Shown here piece after piece: positions 11,488-23,319 of a stretch of 64,000 nt of DNA (the first letter of the stretch is position 1; every line of letters starts with the position of its first letter). A program made the position numbers and the translations under genes. The notes beneath the pieces were generated by a model, which worked only from the letters and a program-made list of their open reading frames with translations, ran no database searches and was not told where the DNA came from. This stretch comes from Chanodichthys erythropterus (lineage: Eukaryota; Chordata; Actinopteri; Cypriniformes; Xenocyprididae): positions 43,707,238 through 43,771,237 of the forward strand of contig NC_090228.1 in assembly GCF_024489055.1 (NCBI RefSeq), written 5' to 3'.

Positions 11488-11757
11488 CTAAATTGTGGTT
11501 AAAATTGTACAGTGGACTTTAACTATGGAGACAGTTCAAATTTTGCTGTAAAACAGCTCTAAAAGACAATGAAATCATTTATTTAGCTCAAGTCAGTTAA
11601 GATCTATAACAGTATAACATTCATCAATTTAAAACAAGGTCAAGTCAACTGTAAACAGTTCTACAAAAGACAGCAATGTAGTTATTCAGTTTATTGTTGA
11701 TTAAGTTCAGATACCAGTGTATCCAGTTCATGTGAACCTCAAGATTTACTTACTTTA

Positions 11758-13584
11758 CTAAAAGTTCTCTTTCGAGTGAATCCTTGTGTGGACTTCAAGG
11801 TGTGTTTTTTGAGTGAAACTCTTTCCACACTTTGTGCATGTGTAAAGGCTTGTACACACCGGGACAAATATCGCGCACGATTAACGCCGATGTTTAACGC
11901 CTTGTGACTAAACAAAGGGCACCAATGTGAGACAACTATGTGAAAAACGGCAGGCGTAAAAGTGTAATTTTTAAAAAAAAAAAACGCCTCGGGTTAGTTT
12001 TTTTTGGTTTGACGTGCCGTGTTAAAAACTGGCAGACAAATGAGATTGGCACTGCTGAAGTTACAGTAAAACAAGACTTGGTGGCGCTCAAGCACAAAAC
12101 GTTCTTGCCGAGCACACATTGATACCAAGACGACGAAAAGGAAGTAAGTAGACGAGGAAGTACCCTACAAACTATCTCTGCATCTCAAACACCTCCCTAG
12201 CTTCCTAGGTCGTGTATCAGTATACCGTGTAAATGAATGTGGCCGACTCCCTGATCAGTGCCCTGACTACTGATCTAGGGAGCTGATTGAGACGCATGAT
12301 GGGTGCTCTGCCAGTTCTTGGCCACACTAATAGATGTGTATTATTTCTGCATTTTTACTGTTTGTTTTTTTTCTTTTACATTCAAGAAATATAGTTGAGA
12401 ATGTATATTTCATAAATATGCTTATTTGCTCTACCGTTCACTTGCACTACCTTCATTGTGATCAGCACAAGTGCATATACTGTCGGGGAGTGAATTTGCA
12501 CATTCACTCGACGCATTGGCAGTAAAAATCGCTTGGGTAATTAACAAAACGCATGCGACATTTGTCCCGGTGTGTACAGGCCTTAAGGCTTTTCTCCAGT
12601 GTGAACTCTCATATGGTCTTTAAGGTTTCCATGACGATTAAAACTTTCCACACTGAGGACACGTGTAAGGCTTCTCTCCTGTGTGATTTCTCATGTGCCT
12701 GTTCAGGCTTCCTTTTTGAGTAAAACTTACTCCACACTGTTTGCAAACGAAAGCTCTCTCTCCAATGTGAACTTTCATGTGCCTGTTAAGGCTAGATATT
12801 CGACGGAAACTCTTTCCACACCGTTGGCAAGTTATAAAGCTCTCTCCAGTGTGAATACTCATGTGCATTTTAAGGCTTGATTTATGCCTGAAACTCTTTC
12901 CACACTGTTGACAAGTGAAAGAGCTCTTGCCAATGTGAACGTTCATGTGCCTCTTAAGGCTTGATTCATGACTGACACACTTTCCACACTGTTGGCAAGT
13001 GAACAGGTTCTCTCCAGTGTGAACGTTCATGTGGTAATTAAGGTGTCCTTTACTGATGAAATTTCTTCCACACTGTTGGCAGGTGTAAGGCTTCTCTCCA
13101 GTGTGAATTATCATGTGCCTGTTAAGACTACTTTTAAGGGTGAAACTGTTTCCACATTGTTGGCAAGTGTAAGGCTTATCATTAGTGTGAATTCTCATGT
13201 GCCTTTTAAGACCATTTTTAAGAGTGAAACTCTTTCCACATTGTTGGCATGTGAAGGGACTCTTTCCAGTGTTAACTCTCATATGAAATTTAAGGCTTCC
13301 ATCTTGACTGCAACTCTTTTCACACTGAGGGGATCCGTTAGGCTTCTCTCCAGTGTGAATTCTCATGTGGACTTTAAGGCTTCCTTGTTGATTGAAACAT
13401 TTTCCACAATGAATGCAAGTGAAATAACTTCTAGTTACTGACTTTTGAGCTTTTTTTTGTGTGGAAGTCTTTTCAGTTTGTGAGCAACTAAAAGATTTTT
13501 CTCCAGGTATTAAATCATGAAGATTCTCATATTGATCTTTCTCTGCATTGAGTAATTTCCTCTCCTCTTTCAGCGTCATTAGAT
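11758..13584 (-). pseudogene. FINZ-ZNF gene 1, zinc-finger exon (disrupted)
   Basis: The exon starts at 13584 after CTTAG and joins the FINZ exon (20525-20744) in phase 1, giving an Asp codon across the junction and a 372-aa truncated product. Nine intact C2H2 fingers are visible (for example FTCQQCGKSFTLKNGLKRH). There is one degenerate finger (GSPQC ... HMRVN) and a tenth that stops at CPQCGKF, 12638. There the codons for Lys-Ser have lost 2 bp (GGAAAG-TTTTAATCG), creating TAA. Beyond that the original frame resumes as RHGNLKDHMRVHTGEKP, is split by a MITE at 11846-12583, and ends with a last finger TCTKCGKSFTQKTHLEVH and TAG at 11758-11760. Its relatives are thought to bind transposon DNA. 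A truncated nine-finger protein may still be made. Confidence 0.88.
11846..12583. mobile_element. PIF/Harbinger-like MITE inside ZNF gene 1
   Basis: Terminal repeats are AGGCTTGTACACACCGGGAC at the left and GTCCCGGTGTGTACAGGCCT at the right, 19 of 20 positions matching. A 3-bp TAA duplication (11843-11845 and 12584-12586) is the target expected for PIF/Harbinger. The uninterrupted sequence in ZNF genes 2 and 3 reads GTGTAAGGCTTCTCTCCAGT, so the insertion lies in the linker of the last finger. It has no transposase. Confidence 0.92.
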
Positions 13585-13702
13585 CTAAGATAAAAAAAAA
13601 AAAAAAACAACAACAAAAAAATTAAACCCAGTTTAATCACAAAAGGCAACCAACAACAAAAAATGTAAATATGTAATGCAACAACATATTAGATTCTATA
13701 CT

Positions 13703-13815
13703 AGGGATGTCCAAACCATCTCCTGGAGTTGACATTTGAAGACATTTATTAGCTGGTTCCGGTGTGTTTAATTGAGGATGGAGCTAAACTTTGCAAGATG
13801 ATTTTATTTTTTAAT
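13703..13815. mobile_element. hAT-type MITE A, unit 1 copy (truncated)
   Basis: TAGGGATGTCCAAACCATCT through GCTAAACTTTGCAAGATG matches the complete copies at 27860-28035 and 53033-53208. Part of the middle and the right terminus are missing here, where text from the next MITE takes over. Confidence 0.6.
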
Positions 13816-14420
13816 TTTTGCAGACAAAAAGTATACTTGTCGATTCATAAAACTAAATCACGTTGACTTTTTTAACAATGTCTTTAGTACCTTTCTTCAA
13901 CTTGAAAGTGGTGGTTAAATTGTTGTCTATGGATAAAATCATATACCTCTTCTCTGCATTGACTATGAAACAGAACAACTGATCATGAATAGATCCAGCA
14001 GCAATAAGACTGTATTTGGCTGGCAGTGATCGGACAACTTTATTAAAATCCTGATCAAGAGAGGCTACAATTTCACCATCCTGGTGAAATCTCACTCCGA
14101 AGCTTCATGAAGCAGTGTTTTGAAATCGGCCATCACTATATAAGTCATTATTCTGTTTTTTTTGGCGCACCAAAAATATTCTTGTCACTTTATAATATTA
14201 ATATTGAACCACTGTACTCACATGAACTGATTTAAATATGTTTTAGTACATTAATGGATCTTGAGAGAGGAAATGTCATTGCTGGCTATGCAGACCTCAC
14301 GGAGCCATCGGATTTCAACAAAAATATCTTAATTTCTAATATCTTTAATATCTTAATAACGGCATGAGGGTGAGTAATAAATGACATTATTCTCATTTTT
14401 TTGGTGAACTAACCCTTTAA
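13816..14420. mobile_element. Foldback MITE, copy 2 (unit 1 intron)
   Basis: This is the right part of an element whose full paralogue lies at 28538-30332. It shares TTTAACAATGTCTTTAGTACC and AGCAGTGTTTTGAAATC and ends TTGGTGAACTAACCCTTTAA. It holds a single TTAA at 14251-14254 where the unit 2 copy contains a 957-bp insertion, so it serves as the empty site. A short minus-strand open frame at 13853-14095 is not convincing as a gene. Confidence 0.7.
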
Positions 14421-14474
14421 GAAAACATGCAGTGTTGGGGGGCATCCAGGAATGGTTGGGAACCTCTGCTCAGA

Positions 14475-16026
14475 TCAGGGGTGTACATTCCTGCTCCAGC
14501 ACACCTGTCTGTAATTATCAAGCAAATCGGGGCTTCTTGATTAGCTGATTCAGGTGTGTTTGGTTAGGGTTGGAGCTGAAATCTGCAGGATGGTGGCTCT
14601 CTAGGGGCCTGATGTATAAACGTTGCGTACGCACAAAATGGGCATAGAAATATGCGTACGCATTTTTCCACGCACATATCGGGATTTATAAAAATAAACT
14701 TGGCGTAAATAAGTGCGCACCGTAAGGATGCTCTTGACCGTGCGTACGCACTCTTTTAGAAGAGTATGTGTTTTGGCGACACCAACTGGCCCAAATAGCA
14801 ATAACTATTTAAAATGAAAAACTTCTAATTTATCCTTTTACATCACCCAATAAATCAAATTGCATCAACCTGAATTATCGTTATCAGCATTCTTAACCAG
14901 GTGCCAATACTTTGAATTTACTATTTTTTTTTTTTTTAATGAATGGGCTATAAAAAGGTATGTGCGTATATAACATATCATCATAATGGATGCTCCCCCC
15001 AGGGGAGACAAAAGTGATATGAACTGAGATAGTAGATGTGCTGCTTTCGATCACTTTTCCAGTGACACGCTGTTTTAATGACAGCGAGGAGCGCTGGAAG
15101 CACAATAATTCCTCTTTAAACCACACTGCAGATGTTATGACAAAATATTTTTTCGAGAATGATGATCAGTGATATTGGAAGACACTGCTGAATTCGGTGG
15201 TCGAATGATAACCAATAATATCTTACTGTACAACCACAGCTGCAGGAGGTGTTCGTGTGAAGGATCTTCAAATAATTACCATTTGAAGGATATCATTTGA
15301 GGAAAACGGTAAGATTTGCATGTTTTCTTTTAAAAATACTTTTGTCAGTGACACGCTGTTTCAGACAATTTTACACTGCAATAAATAAGTGCCTATAAAT
15401 AATAGCCTATAAACTTCCTAAAAGATATGTTCACCTTATCAGCAAAACTGCATAAATTTGATTTGAATTGTTTAAAACTATTCAAATACTATCTGGCCAG
15501 TGGAAATGAATGAATCATCTCTATTCTAAAACCTTTATCTGAAGTATTTTATACAATTTTGTTTTTATGGATATTTTGATATATTTACTCTAAAACAAAG
15601 AGGATATTGGATGATCTTTATCAACATAATGTGTGGCACAAATTGCATTTATAGTCCATATCTAATATTTTCCAATGTCTTGTACCTTTGACGGTGTTAA
15701 CCGTGGATGTCACGTGGATGGGAACGTGTATGGAAATGATATGCAGATGAGGTTATGCATAGTAAAACTAGGCGTCGTAAGCTCCATATATGGTGATTTC
15801 GGGGAGGAGACAGTGTGGAGATGCACGTACACACAATCTTCCGCTGACTGGGATTTATAAAGGGATTTGTGCGCAGGATCTGGCGTACGCATGGTTTTAT
15901 AAATCAGATTTTTTTTTATGCGTACGCAGAATCTAGCTTTTGCGCGTACGTACACTTTTAGGATGAAATCTACGCAAAGTTTTATAAATGAGGCCCCAGG
16001 AGTAGGTTTGGGCACCACTGCTCTAG
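14475..16026. mobile_element. hAT-type MITE split by a later element
   Basis: The outer halves are 14475-14601 (GGGGTGTACATTCCTGCTCC ... GCAGGATGGTGGCTCTC) and 15997-16026 (CAGGAGTAGGTTTGGGCACC). Joined, they resemble the common gene-less cyprinid hAT MITEs that end GGTTTGGGCACCACTG. The flanks CTCAGAT and CTCTAGAT may be a decayed target duplication. Confidence 0.6.
14605..15996. mobile_element. 1.4-kb non-autonomous element (ends GGGCCTSAT)
   Basis: The left end is GGGCCTGATGTATAAACGTT and the right end finishes TTTATAAATGAGGCCC, imperfect inverted repeats. Both ends are rich in GCGTACGCA palindromes. Flanking trinucleotides TAG (14602-14604) and CAG (15997-15999) fit a 3-bp duplication of CAG with one change. 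A repeated internal phrase, AGTGACACGCTGTTT, occurs near 15060 and 15349. No coding capacity is recognised. Harbinger-like is a guess from the duplication length. Confidence 0.65.
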
Positions 16027-16539
16027 ATAAATAATTATCAAAAACGTTGAACTTTTGATTTAGGATGGATATAAACGGGCCATTTCAAAATGTGGCCTTG
16101 AAGTGTTATTATCTGGGGACCTTGTGTGATTTACAAATTAGATGAAGTTATTACGAGACTTTTGAACTTTTGTGACTTTAAAAAATATATTTTTATGTTG
16201 CAAATCAAGGTCAATGAAGTTGCCATATATGGTTCCTCGCCAGTCTATGGTAATTTTTTTCTGAGTATGTGTGTATATTTAAAATATAAGACACATATAT
16301 AAAATATAAATATTTACATGAAACATATATAAACTTCATAGAATATTTGTTTAGCAAAATTTTTTTTATTTATTTTATGAACATTGCAACTACTTCGACA
16401 CACCAGGTAATTTGTTTTGCAAAAAGTGAATATATACAAAATATAAGACATAAAATATTTTAAAAATGTATTAAAACATAACTTAATAGAATATTTATTT
16501 AGGAACATTTTTTTCTTTTTCAAGTGTCAATTCAATTCT

Positions 16540-18257
16540 AGTCACTTAGGCAACAGCTTCATGGTACTTGATAAAGCAGCTGCGATCAGCATTGAGGCAC
16601 AGGTGGATCTTACAGACCCTGCAGAGAACATTTGACCTGAATATTGTCCCCTTCCTGCTGCAGTTCTTGCAGTTGGTGTAGATGGGGGCATGGAACAGAG
16701 TCATGTCAAACTGCTCAGAAGCATCCAGGGTGTGGCTGCGGTGTCCCAGAACAGGCTTGGGGACATCATCAGATGTGCTGGGGGCGCATTGGAAATGATG
16801 AGTTCCTTCTGGGGCGAGACATGACTTGCCTCTGGCTGCTGCAAGCCCTGAACACCTGGATCCAGAAGTTCTTCAATGACAGGCCATCCACAAGAAGAGC
16901 CTTGCTGTCCCGTCTGTACATGATCCAGGCATTCGTGAGACTGACATCTATTACGTATGCAAACATCCACATGTAACACCTCTTGGATTTCATAGGGATG
17001 CGGTAGAGGTGGACCAGCATGTCACTCTTGTCAGTGCCCCCCATGTTGGCATTGTAGCTCTTGATTATAGCACCCCCAGATCTGTTGACAGCAGAGTGAC
17101 GACCTTGTTGTCCTTCCACCTGAGGGCCAGGATCCCATCATCACTAGTGAAGCAGTCATGCATACCATGAGGCACAGCCTTTTTCTCCGTATCCTTGATG
17201 GATTTCAATGGAGGCTTGCCTATTCTATTGTCCCTGGCTGTCCCCGTGTACCAGCAGTTCTTGTCTTTGAGGTACCGCACTATCTCCAGGCTGGTGAAGA
17301 AGTTGTCTGCAAAGATAGGGGTGGTGATGGATGAGGACATGGTGCTGGCCAGGACGGAGACCCATGGTGACACCCATTGCTTGTTGTTCAGACTTCATGG
17401 AGACACCATGGGCCTCCAGCATAGCATTGCACCAGGTCATGAATAAAGCCATCCTCAGAAGCCCTGGCAAACAACTTAAATCCCCATTTGTCTGGCTTGT
17501 TTTTGATTTATTGCCTTCATAGGCAACCATAACCTCATCCACAGACTGCTTGGGGGTCTGTGGCTCACTCCTGAAGGCAGTAACCAGGAGGCTGAACAGT
17601 GGCCGGACTTTGAAGAATCTGTCAGTGGTGCCAGGGATCTGGGTGTTGTCAGTAAAGTAGACAAGCCTTCTCATCCACCTGAAGCCCTTAGATGACATGA
17701 GGTTTGCAACTTGAGGGACCCTGGTCTCCATTGCCCAGTCATCATCAATGGAGGGAAGCTCAGAAATCTCATGTAGAGCAGGATAGCCACAAAGGTCATC
17801 ATCTCATCTTCAGTAGTGGTGAAGGAGGTGTTGACATTCTTCTGGGTCACAAGTTGGATTGGTAAGTTATATGCTTGACATGGGGGCTGACGTGCCTGGT
17901 GAAGTAATCATGGAGTATCAATTTAGTCAGGGGGAAAGTGCTGGTATTGGGCAGGGCTTGGTTATCCAGGTCAACCTTCTCCCAGGTTGTTGGTTGCTGG
18001 CTTCCCATTCTTGGTGGGCCCCTTGGCGTGGGGTGCTGGGTGGTCTTTGTCCTCGTTCTCAGCATCGTTGTTGTCTTCGTAGTGGTAGTCATCGTTACCG
18101 TCATAGTAGTCGTCCTCGAGTTCCTCCACTGCAGGCCGCATACACTTCCTCTTGGCAGTTGGGCATGGAGTGTCCAGATTGTGGGTGGGTGGGATGAAAT
18201 CAGGGTCTGCCACATCATTGGCGTCTTTCCATAGAAGAACCAAGTAGACAGCTGCAA
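16540..18257 (-). pseudogene. piggyBac-type transposase relic, copy 1 (unit 1 intron)
   Basis: On the minus strand the order is an acidic N-terminal segment (about 18240-17970, ending in a run of Asp/Glu), then PNTSTFP and FTRHVSPHVKH. The core follows with METRVPQVANLMSSKGFRW near 17730, SVDEVMVAYEG near 17530, FADNFFTSLE near 17310 and MGGTDKSDMLVH near 17035. A Cys-rich C-terminal finger (NCKNC ... CRVC ... CLNADRSC) lies near 16670-16560. The three acidic positions of the piggyBac catalytic triad fall in the SVDE, ADNFF and GGTD motifs and are all present. The frame is broken at least after NGDLSCLPG and again near 17065 and 16770. A splice acceptor TTTGCAG precedes 18250, so an upstream exon existed. 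Confidence 0.88.
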
Positions 18258-19680
18258 AAGAAAAGTGAAGTTTTTAAGTCAATTTCAAGCCCACTTTGAG
18301 TTATTTGTGAAGGAAAACAGAATATGAAAAAGAATATTGACATAAATATTGTAAATGTATAACAAGAAGTGAAAAATAGCACTAAGAACTGGTATTACCA
18401 CTTACATTAGCAGTAATAAGACACATAGTAAATATAAAACACCAATATATGCTACGACAATATTAACTGTATTAGTAGTAATAATTATACTAAAACTTTT
18501 ATAAGTTAAACATATTTTAATATTTATGGATTGATAAATGTTTTCCCTCTGGATCAATATATAATGTTATACAAACCTGTGGCAACATCCAATGTAATAT
18601 TGAGTACTATTGTTCTACATTATAATGCATTAAGTGAAAAATGTTACCTTCCATTACGTAATTGATATGTTTTCGTGTTCTCTCCTTCCTTTCTTTCTCT
18701 TCCCCTCTTTTTCTCTCTCTGCTAAGCAGCGCTCCAAATCATCTGCAGCTGATTCCAATTAGTGGCAGCGTGGCTTACCTGCTACACAGCGTGCCACAGA
18801 GAGACAACGTTATTGTTTTATTTGCTATTAAGCAATTTGTGAAATGTAAACCTAAAGTGTTTTTACAATGATATTACTGTTGAGACATGTGAGTCTGGCT
18901 CTATCAACCTATGTAGGGAGATGGGTGCCGATTTATTTGGGTTTATTCCCCTTCTAAATTTTTCACCTGTTTTTCTTTAGTCAGGGAGAGAGGTAAGATT
19001 ATTGTCTTTAATTTTATTTTATTTTGGGCAGGGAAGTTACTTTGTTAAAACCTTAAATAAGACTTTGTTTTGTTTGTTGTTTTTGGCATTTGCTCTCTCC
19101 TGACACCTTGGTTACTTAAGTTTATTTATCCTGACATTTGTATGTAATTTATATTCATTGGCTTTTGTTAAGCCCTGAACAATAAAACAAATTTAAGTAT
19201 ATTTTTGGTTCGGTGTTCTTTTATATTATGGTGTTAAATAGAGGGTTTGTGTAAACCTTTATGAGAATTATCAATTGAAAAAGTGAAAAGAGCTGGGACA
19301 GAGGAAAAGGAGATTTCTCATTCATTCATTTATTTAAAACACATTTTTATTTTTGTTACGTTCTCAATAACCCCTAGACATCATGAGTTCGTAACAAATA
19401 GCACTATAAGTACTGGTGGTACCTCTCATTTTAGAAGTAATGAGGCTCACAGTAAAAATAAACACCAATATTTGCTATTTAAGTATATTAAAAACTGTTA
19501 TAAGATCATAAACCATTTATTGAAATGATCAAGCCATAAATAGTGAAATGTGTTAGTTTGGTCAGTTTTAAGTTTCCCACTGGATCACAGAAAATTTTTT
19601 ATACAAACCTGTGGCAACACTATTAAATACTATTGTCCTGTTATAATGCATTATTTTGGAAAAAAAAAAAATTATATTAT

Positions 19681-19714
<34 letters not shown>

Positions 19715-19794
19715 CAGCTATGGAAAAAATAAGAGACCACTCCAAGTTCAGAAATCAATGTTAAGTGGTCTCTTAAATTTTCCATAGCTGTATG

Positions 19795-19840
<46 letters not shown>

Positions 19841-20213
19841 ATATGGCTCAATAGATGCATCAGGTGTATGTCTAAAAATGGACATGCTGTCACTTGCACT
19901 ACCTGAACAAATATGATCATGCCATATTTCATGCCACAACATTCACTAATTCTAGAAACATCCATCACAACTATTCAACAATAAAATGTGCGAGTTTCAT
20001 AATCTTACCATTGTTCATTTCGATGTTATTTCAGTATTTGTGGCAGCAGGTAGGCATGTAAATCTGTACTTCAAATCCTGGAATGACGCTGAAGTTTGAA
20101 ACACTCTGGGCAACTCCGGACTGGTCAGATGCAATGATGTCACTATCTGTGACGCAGACTGATATCTGTTGATTGGCTGAGAGATATCCATGTGCTTATA
20201 CAATCTCACAGAG
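18258..20213. other. Intron sequence, no gene; AT microsatellites
   Basis: This is AT-rich DNA with two (TA)n tracts, about 19676-19715 and 19795-19828. Between them is a tiny hairpin element, 19713-19793, whose arms read CAGCTATGGAAAAAATAAGA and, inverted, TCTTAAATTTTCCATAGCTG. It looks like a deletion derivative of a Tc1-like element. Much of the stretch has a paralogue at 32200-33150. No coding region is seen. Confidence 0.5.
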
Positions 20214-20285
20214 AGGCATGTGAACACGATTGTGAATGTTCGATTAAGTTAGCAAATATGGTTCTTCGCCCGATAAAGGGTTTAG
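20214..20285. repeat. Candidate terminal repeat of the piggyBac relic
   Basis: The reverse complement reads CCCTTTATCGGGCGAAGAAC. The same sequence with small changes is present at about 33376-33412 in unit 2. CCC-starting ends next to a TTAA-like tetranucleotide suit piggyBac, but here the tetranucleotide is TTTA and no convincing opposite end was found. Confidence 0.3.
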
Positions 20286-20524
20286 AGGAAAGTGCACAAA
20301 ACATATTCATCTAAACGCTGCTCTTAGCAGTGTGGACGGCATCAGATGTTCAATAACAGTATATTGCTACTTCAAGAAGAACACTGGTTTTGTTTGACAT
20401 GTTGAGATCACATGACTAAAAAAAGTCAGGACACTCATATGACATTCTTCAAAAATATCATACATTTCTGTAGAGCTGGACAATTTAAGGATCAAATGAG
20501 TTCAGATGTGAGAATGAAACCAAC

Positions 20525-20744
20525 CTGTTTGTTCCTCAGTATCTTCTTGTTTCAAACTGAATACTTCTTCAATCCTTATGCCTTCATTCTCCTCTTTAAC
20601 AAATGCCATCTGGGTTTGTTCTTCAGTATCTTCATAACTCACTCTGAATGTTTCTTCAACTTTCATGTCTTCACTCTCCTCTTTAATGAACGCCATCTTT
20701 ATAATAGTGTCACATGGCTCTTGGTTGCTTCACCAGGAGTTTTT
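20525..20744 (-). CDS. FINZ-ZNF gene 1, FINZ coding exon (doubled FINZ peptide)
   Basis: The acceptor CACAG lies at 20745, the start codon at 20694-20696, and the donor GTTGG begins at 20524. The exon encodes 57 codons plus one base and joins 13584 in phase 1. The peptide holds two FINZ copies in tandem: MAFIKEESEDMKVEETF...EDTEEQTQ, then MAFVKEENEGIRIEEVF...EDTEEQT. FINZ is the short acidic N-terminus of cyprinid zinc-finger repressors; its partner is not established. The exon is intact although its partner exon is damaged, and it is nearly identical to the unit 2 exon. Confidence 0.85.
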
Positions 20745-21161
20745 CTGTGTGTTTAGAGAATGATCAACAGAAAGAAAAATAAATCTCTAGGTGCATCTCA
20801 ATCAGTTATTACACTGCAAAGAAAGAAAGAAATAAAAGTGCTTTTCTTAGAATTTTTTTTTCTGGCTTGTTCCCAGTCCAAATAGCTATTTCTTTTTTTT
20901 TCTTCTTTTTAAAAAAAAAAAAAAAATCTAGATGCTTTTACTAGATAACTAAAATGACATGTTACTAATATATTTTGTAATTTTACTTATCTAGTAATGA
21001 TGTTAAAAAATATATATTTAAATTTAAAAAATAATGTTTAATTAATGCATTGCAATGCGACATTCAAAAGTATTTAATTTATTTTACACCACTTGTAAAA
21101 CTATAAAATAGACTGAATGCTTTGTATTGATTTAAACACTGAAACTGCTTAAAACACAAAC

Positions 21162-21240
21162 CTTTCCTCAGCCGAATCACACTGGAGTGCGGCGCAGCCT
21201 TATGACATCAAGCCACCAAACCAAAATAAAAGTCCTGTAC
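21162..21240 (-). promoter_or_regulatory. Conserved promoter / 5'UTR exon, gene 1
   Basis: On the minus strand CAGGACTTTTATTTTGG leads into TCATAAGGCTGCGC and GATTCGGCTGAGGAAAG, then a GTTTGTG donor at 21161. The block recurs before every FINZ exon (34534, 45521, 56662) and is better conserved than the surrounding intron. I infer a first non-coding exon with its core promoter; the exact start is unknown. The variant TGATGTCAT resembles a CRE/ATF site. Confidence 0.6.
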
Positions 21241-23319
21241 AGCTCATAGAAATTTAATTCGATAGAAATGTATTTACATACATTTATTCACATATATGTT
21301 GCACAGTGATGTACTGAAAATAACTACCAATAAAGGAGTCATATGGGAAATTATGTCTAAAAGGCAAAACCGTCATGATTGAGTGCAGAAACCATTTATT
21401 GTTTTTTTTTTTCAATAACAATTCATTTACAAATGTTTGATGCATTTTTTATATATAGAACCACAGCAAAAACTGTTAAAACACACAAAAAATAAATTAA
21501 AACATTAAAATAACCTCTCTTTGTATTGCATGTTTGAACACAGCTGAATTGTCCAGTATGCAAAAATTTTTAGGGTTCATAAAAAATATTCAGTCTTTGC
21601 TTACACCTTGTTGAGGTTTGACGCACCCAAGAATGCATTTGAAGCAAAAAAATATAGTTATTTGTTCTGGTTTCATACTTCAACAACATTAAAACCATTA
21701 AAACACTACTAGTTTTTTTCCCCAGAGACTGAGTACTAAACAATTTTATGTGTATTTTTACCTTTTTAAGTGGTCTACATTAGATTTCTGAGGCTTATTC
21801 TCACATAAAATTTCTAAAATTGTATTAGAGATTTTTGTAGTCAACCATTTTATTTTCCTAATTTAAGATAAATTGAACTTATAAAATTATTTTATTTACA
21901 AGTGTCATGTTGTGTCAAAGTGATTTTCATGTCAGGTAGCCTAGAACCGCTTCTGATCATGAAATGTAAACTGACTCACGATTCTATGACAGTACTTTTA
22001 TTATTTACCTTTTTTTTGTCAGTGTTGAAAACTCCACCTGATACAACGTACAATACAACTTATTTTTGTCAAGCTGCACAGATTTTCAACAGTATTTTCC
22101 TCATCTTGAAAGTGTGGACGCTACATCTATATGCTAATTCTGTTATGTGACACCACATTTATTCATGTTAAAGCCCCTTTTCTTGACAAAAAGTGTTTCC
22201 AAACTCATAGAAATAGATTGTATGCGCTAAAAATAAACAGAAAAAGATTTTGTCAGTATTCAAGAAATCCATCATCTGTATCGCTTAACATTTTAAAGCA
22301 CTAAATCTTTTTTCACAAAAGAAATCTTTGGATGGAAACCAGGCTACAGTCATATTCAGTTTGTCTTAGTTATCATGAGTGAGTTCCCTCTGTCTTGTGA
22401 GGTATTTTGTATTTCTTCCCTTTTCTTGTTGAATTGTTCCCACTTCCCTTTCAAAGCTCTAGTAACCTTCTGTCAAGTGTGCATGTATATCTTTATCGTA
22501 GAAATGTTTACAATTGTATAGTTTAATCCTTTGGCTATATCTATATCAAATATTAAACCATACTAAAAAACTGTTGTTGCACCCATTCAAGTCTCAAAAA
22601 TTCTTCAGAAACTCCAAATAGAATTAATGTAGGATCTAGTTCAGTAAGAATATGCAATGTATCTGAAAAAACCTGGAAAATCTTGTTCCAGAAACTTTAA
22701 TTTTGGACAAAATTAAGTTATTCACATATTGATTTTTTTAGAACTTTTTTGAATACACACGAGGACGCACAACTGCCAACCTGCATGAGGTTCTCAAGAC
22801 TCCAGAGACACCAGCAGTTTCAAATACCTGTTTGCTGCTCAACACTGGATTTTTTTTATAGCTGCCCTTTTAATACAATTAATTTTTTTGACAGGAACTT
22901 TCATTAATAAGCCTTTATCTGACCGAGTTCTGCTGTGCTCTAAATCACTCACAAATCTTATAATTTAATAATCTCCATTCAGTTTCACACAATATTAGTT
23001 GTTTTCATGCCTTTTGCACAACATTGCACCATTTCATGCTTTTCATCTTCAGAAAGATCTTTCTTCCTCTCCATATGGCATGAGAACAGTGACTTGCTCA
23101 ATAATGTGGAACATCCTCTAAGTCGGGTTTCCATAGATCTGGCAAATTATTTTGTCTGAGATTGATACCAGTTATCTAAAAAGACATGGATAAATAAACA
23201 AACCAACATTTTCTTAGAAAAACTAAAATCTGAACGTTTATTGGACTGAAATCTTACTGATATGTCAATTGCATAATAATTTGGAACGCAGTGTATATAC
23301 ACACACACACACAAACACA
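21241..23319. other. Upstream flank of unit 1, no gene
   Basis: Up to about 22390 this is collinear with 34625-35805, with many small indels. Beyond that the two units diverge. I see only AT-rich unique sequence and, just before the next element, a (CA)n tract at 23298-23319. Short open frames here are not supported by similarity. Confidence 0.5.

Noticed and set aside
16200..16250. TATGGTTCCTCGCCAGTCTATGG-like text as the left end of the piggyBac relic
   Set aside because: It resembles the candidate end near 20250, but it points the same way rather than inverted, so it cannot be the opposite terminus of one element.
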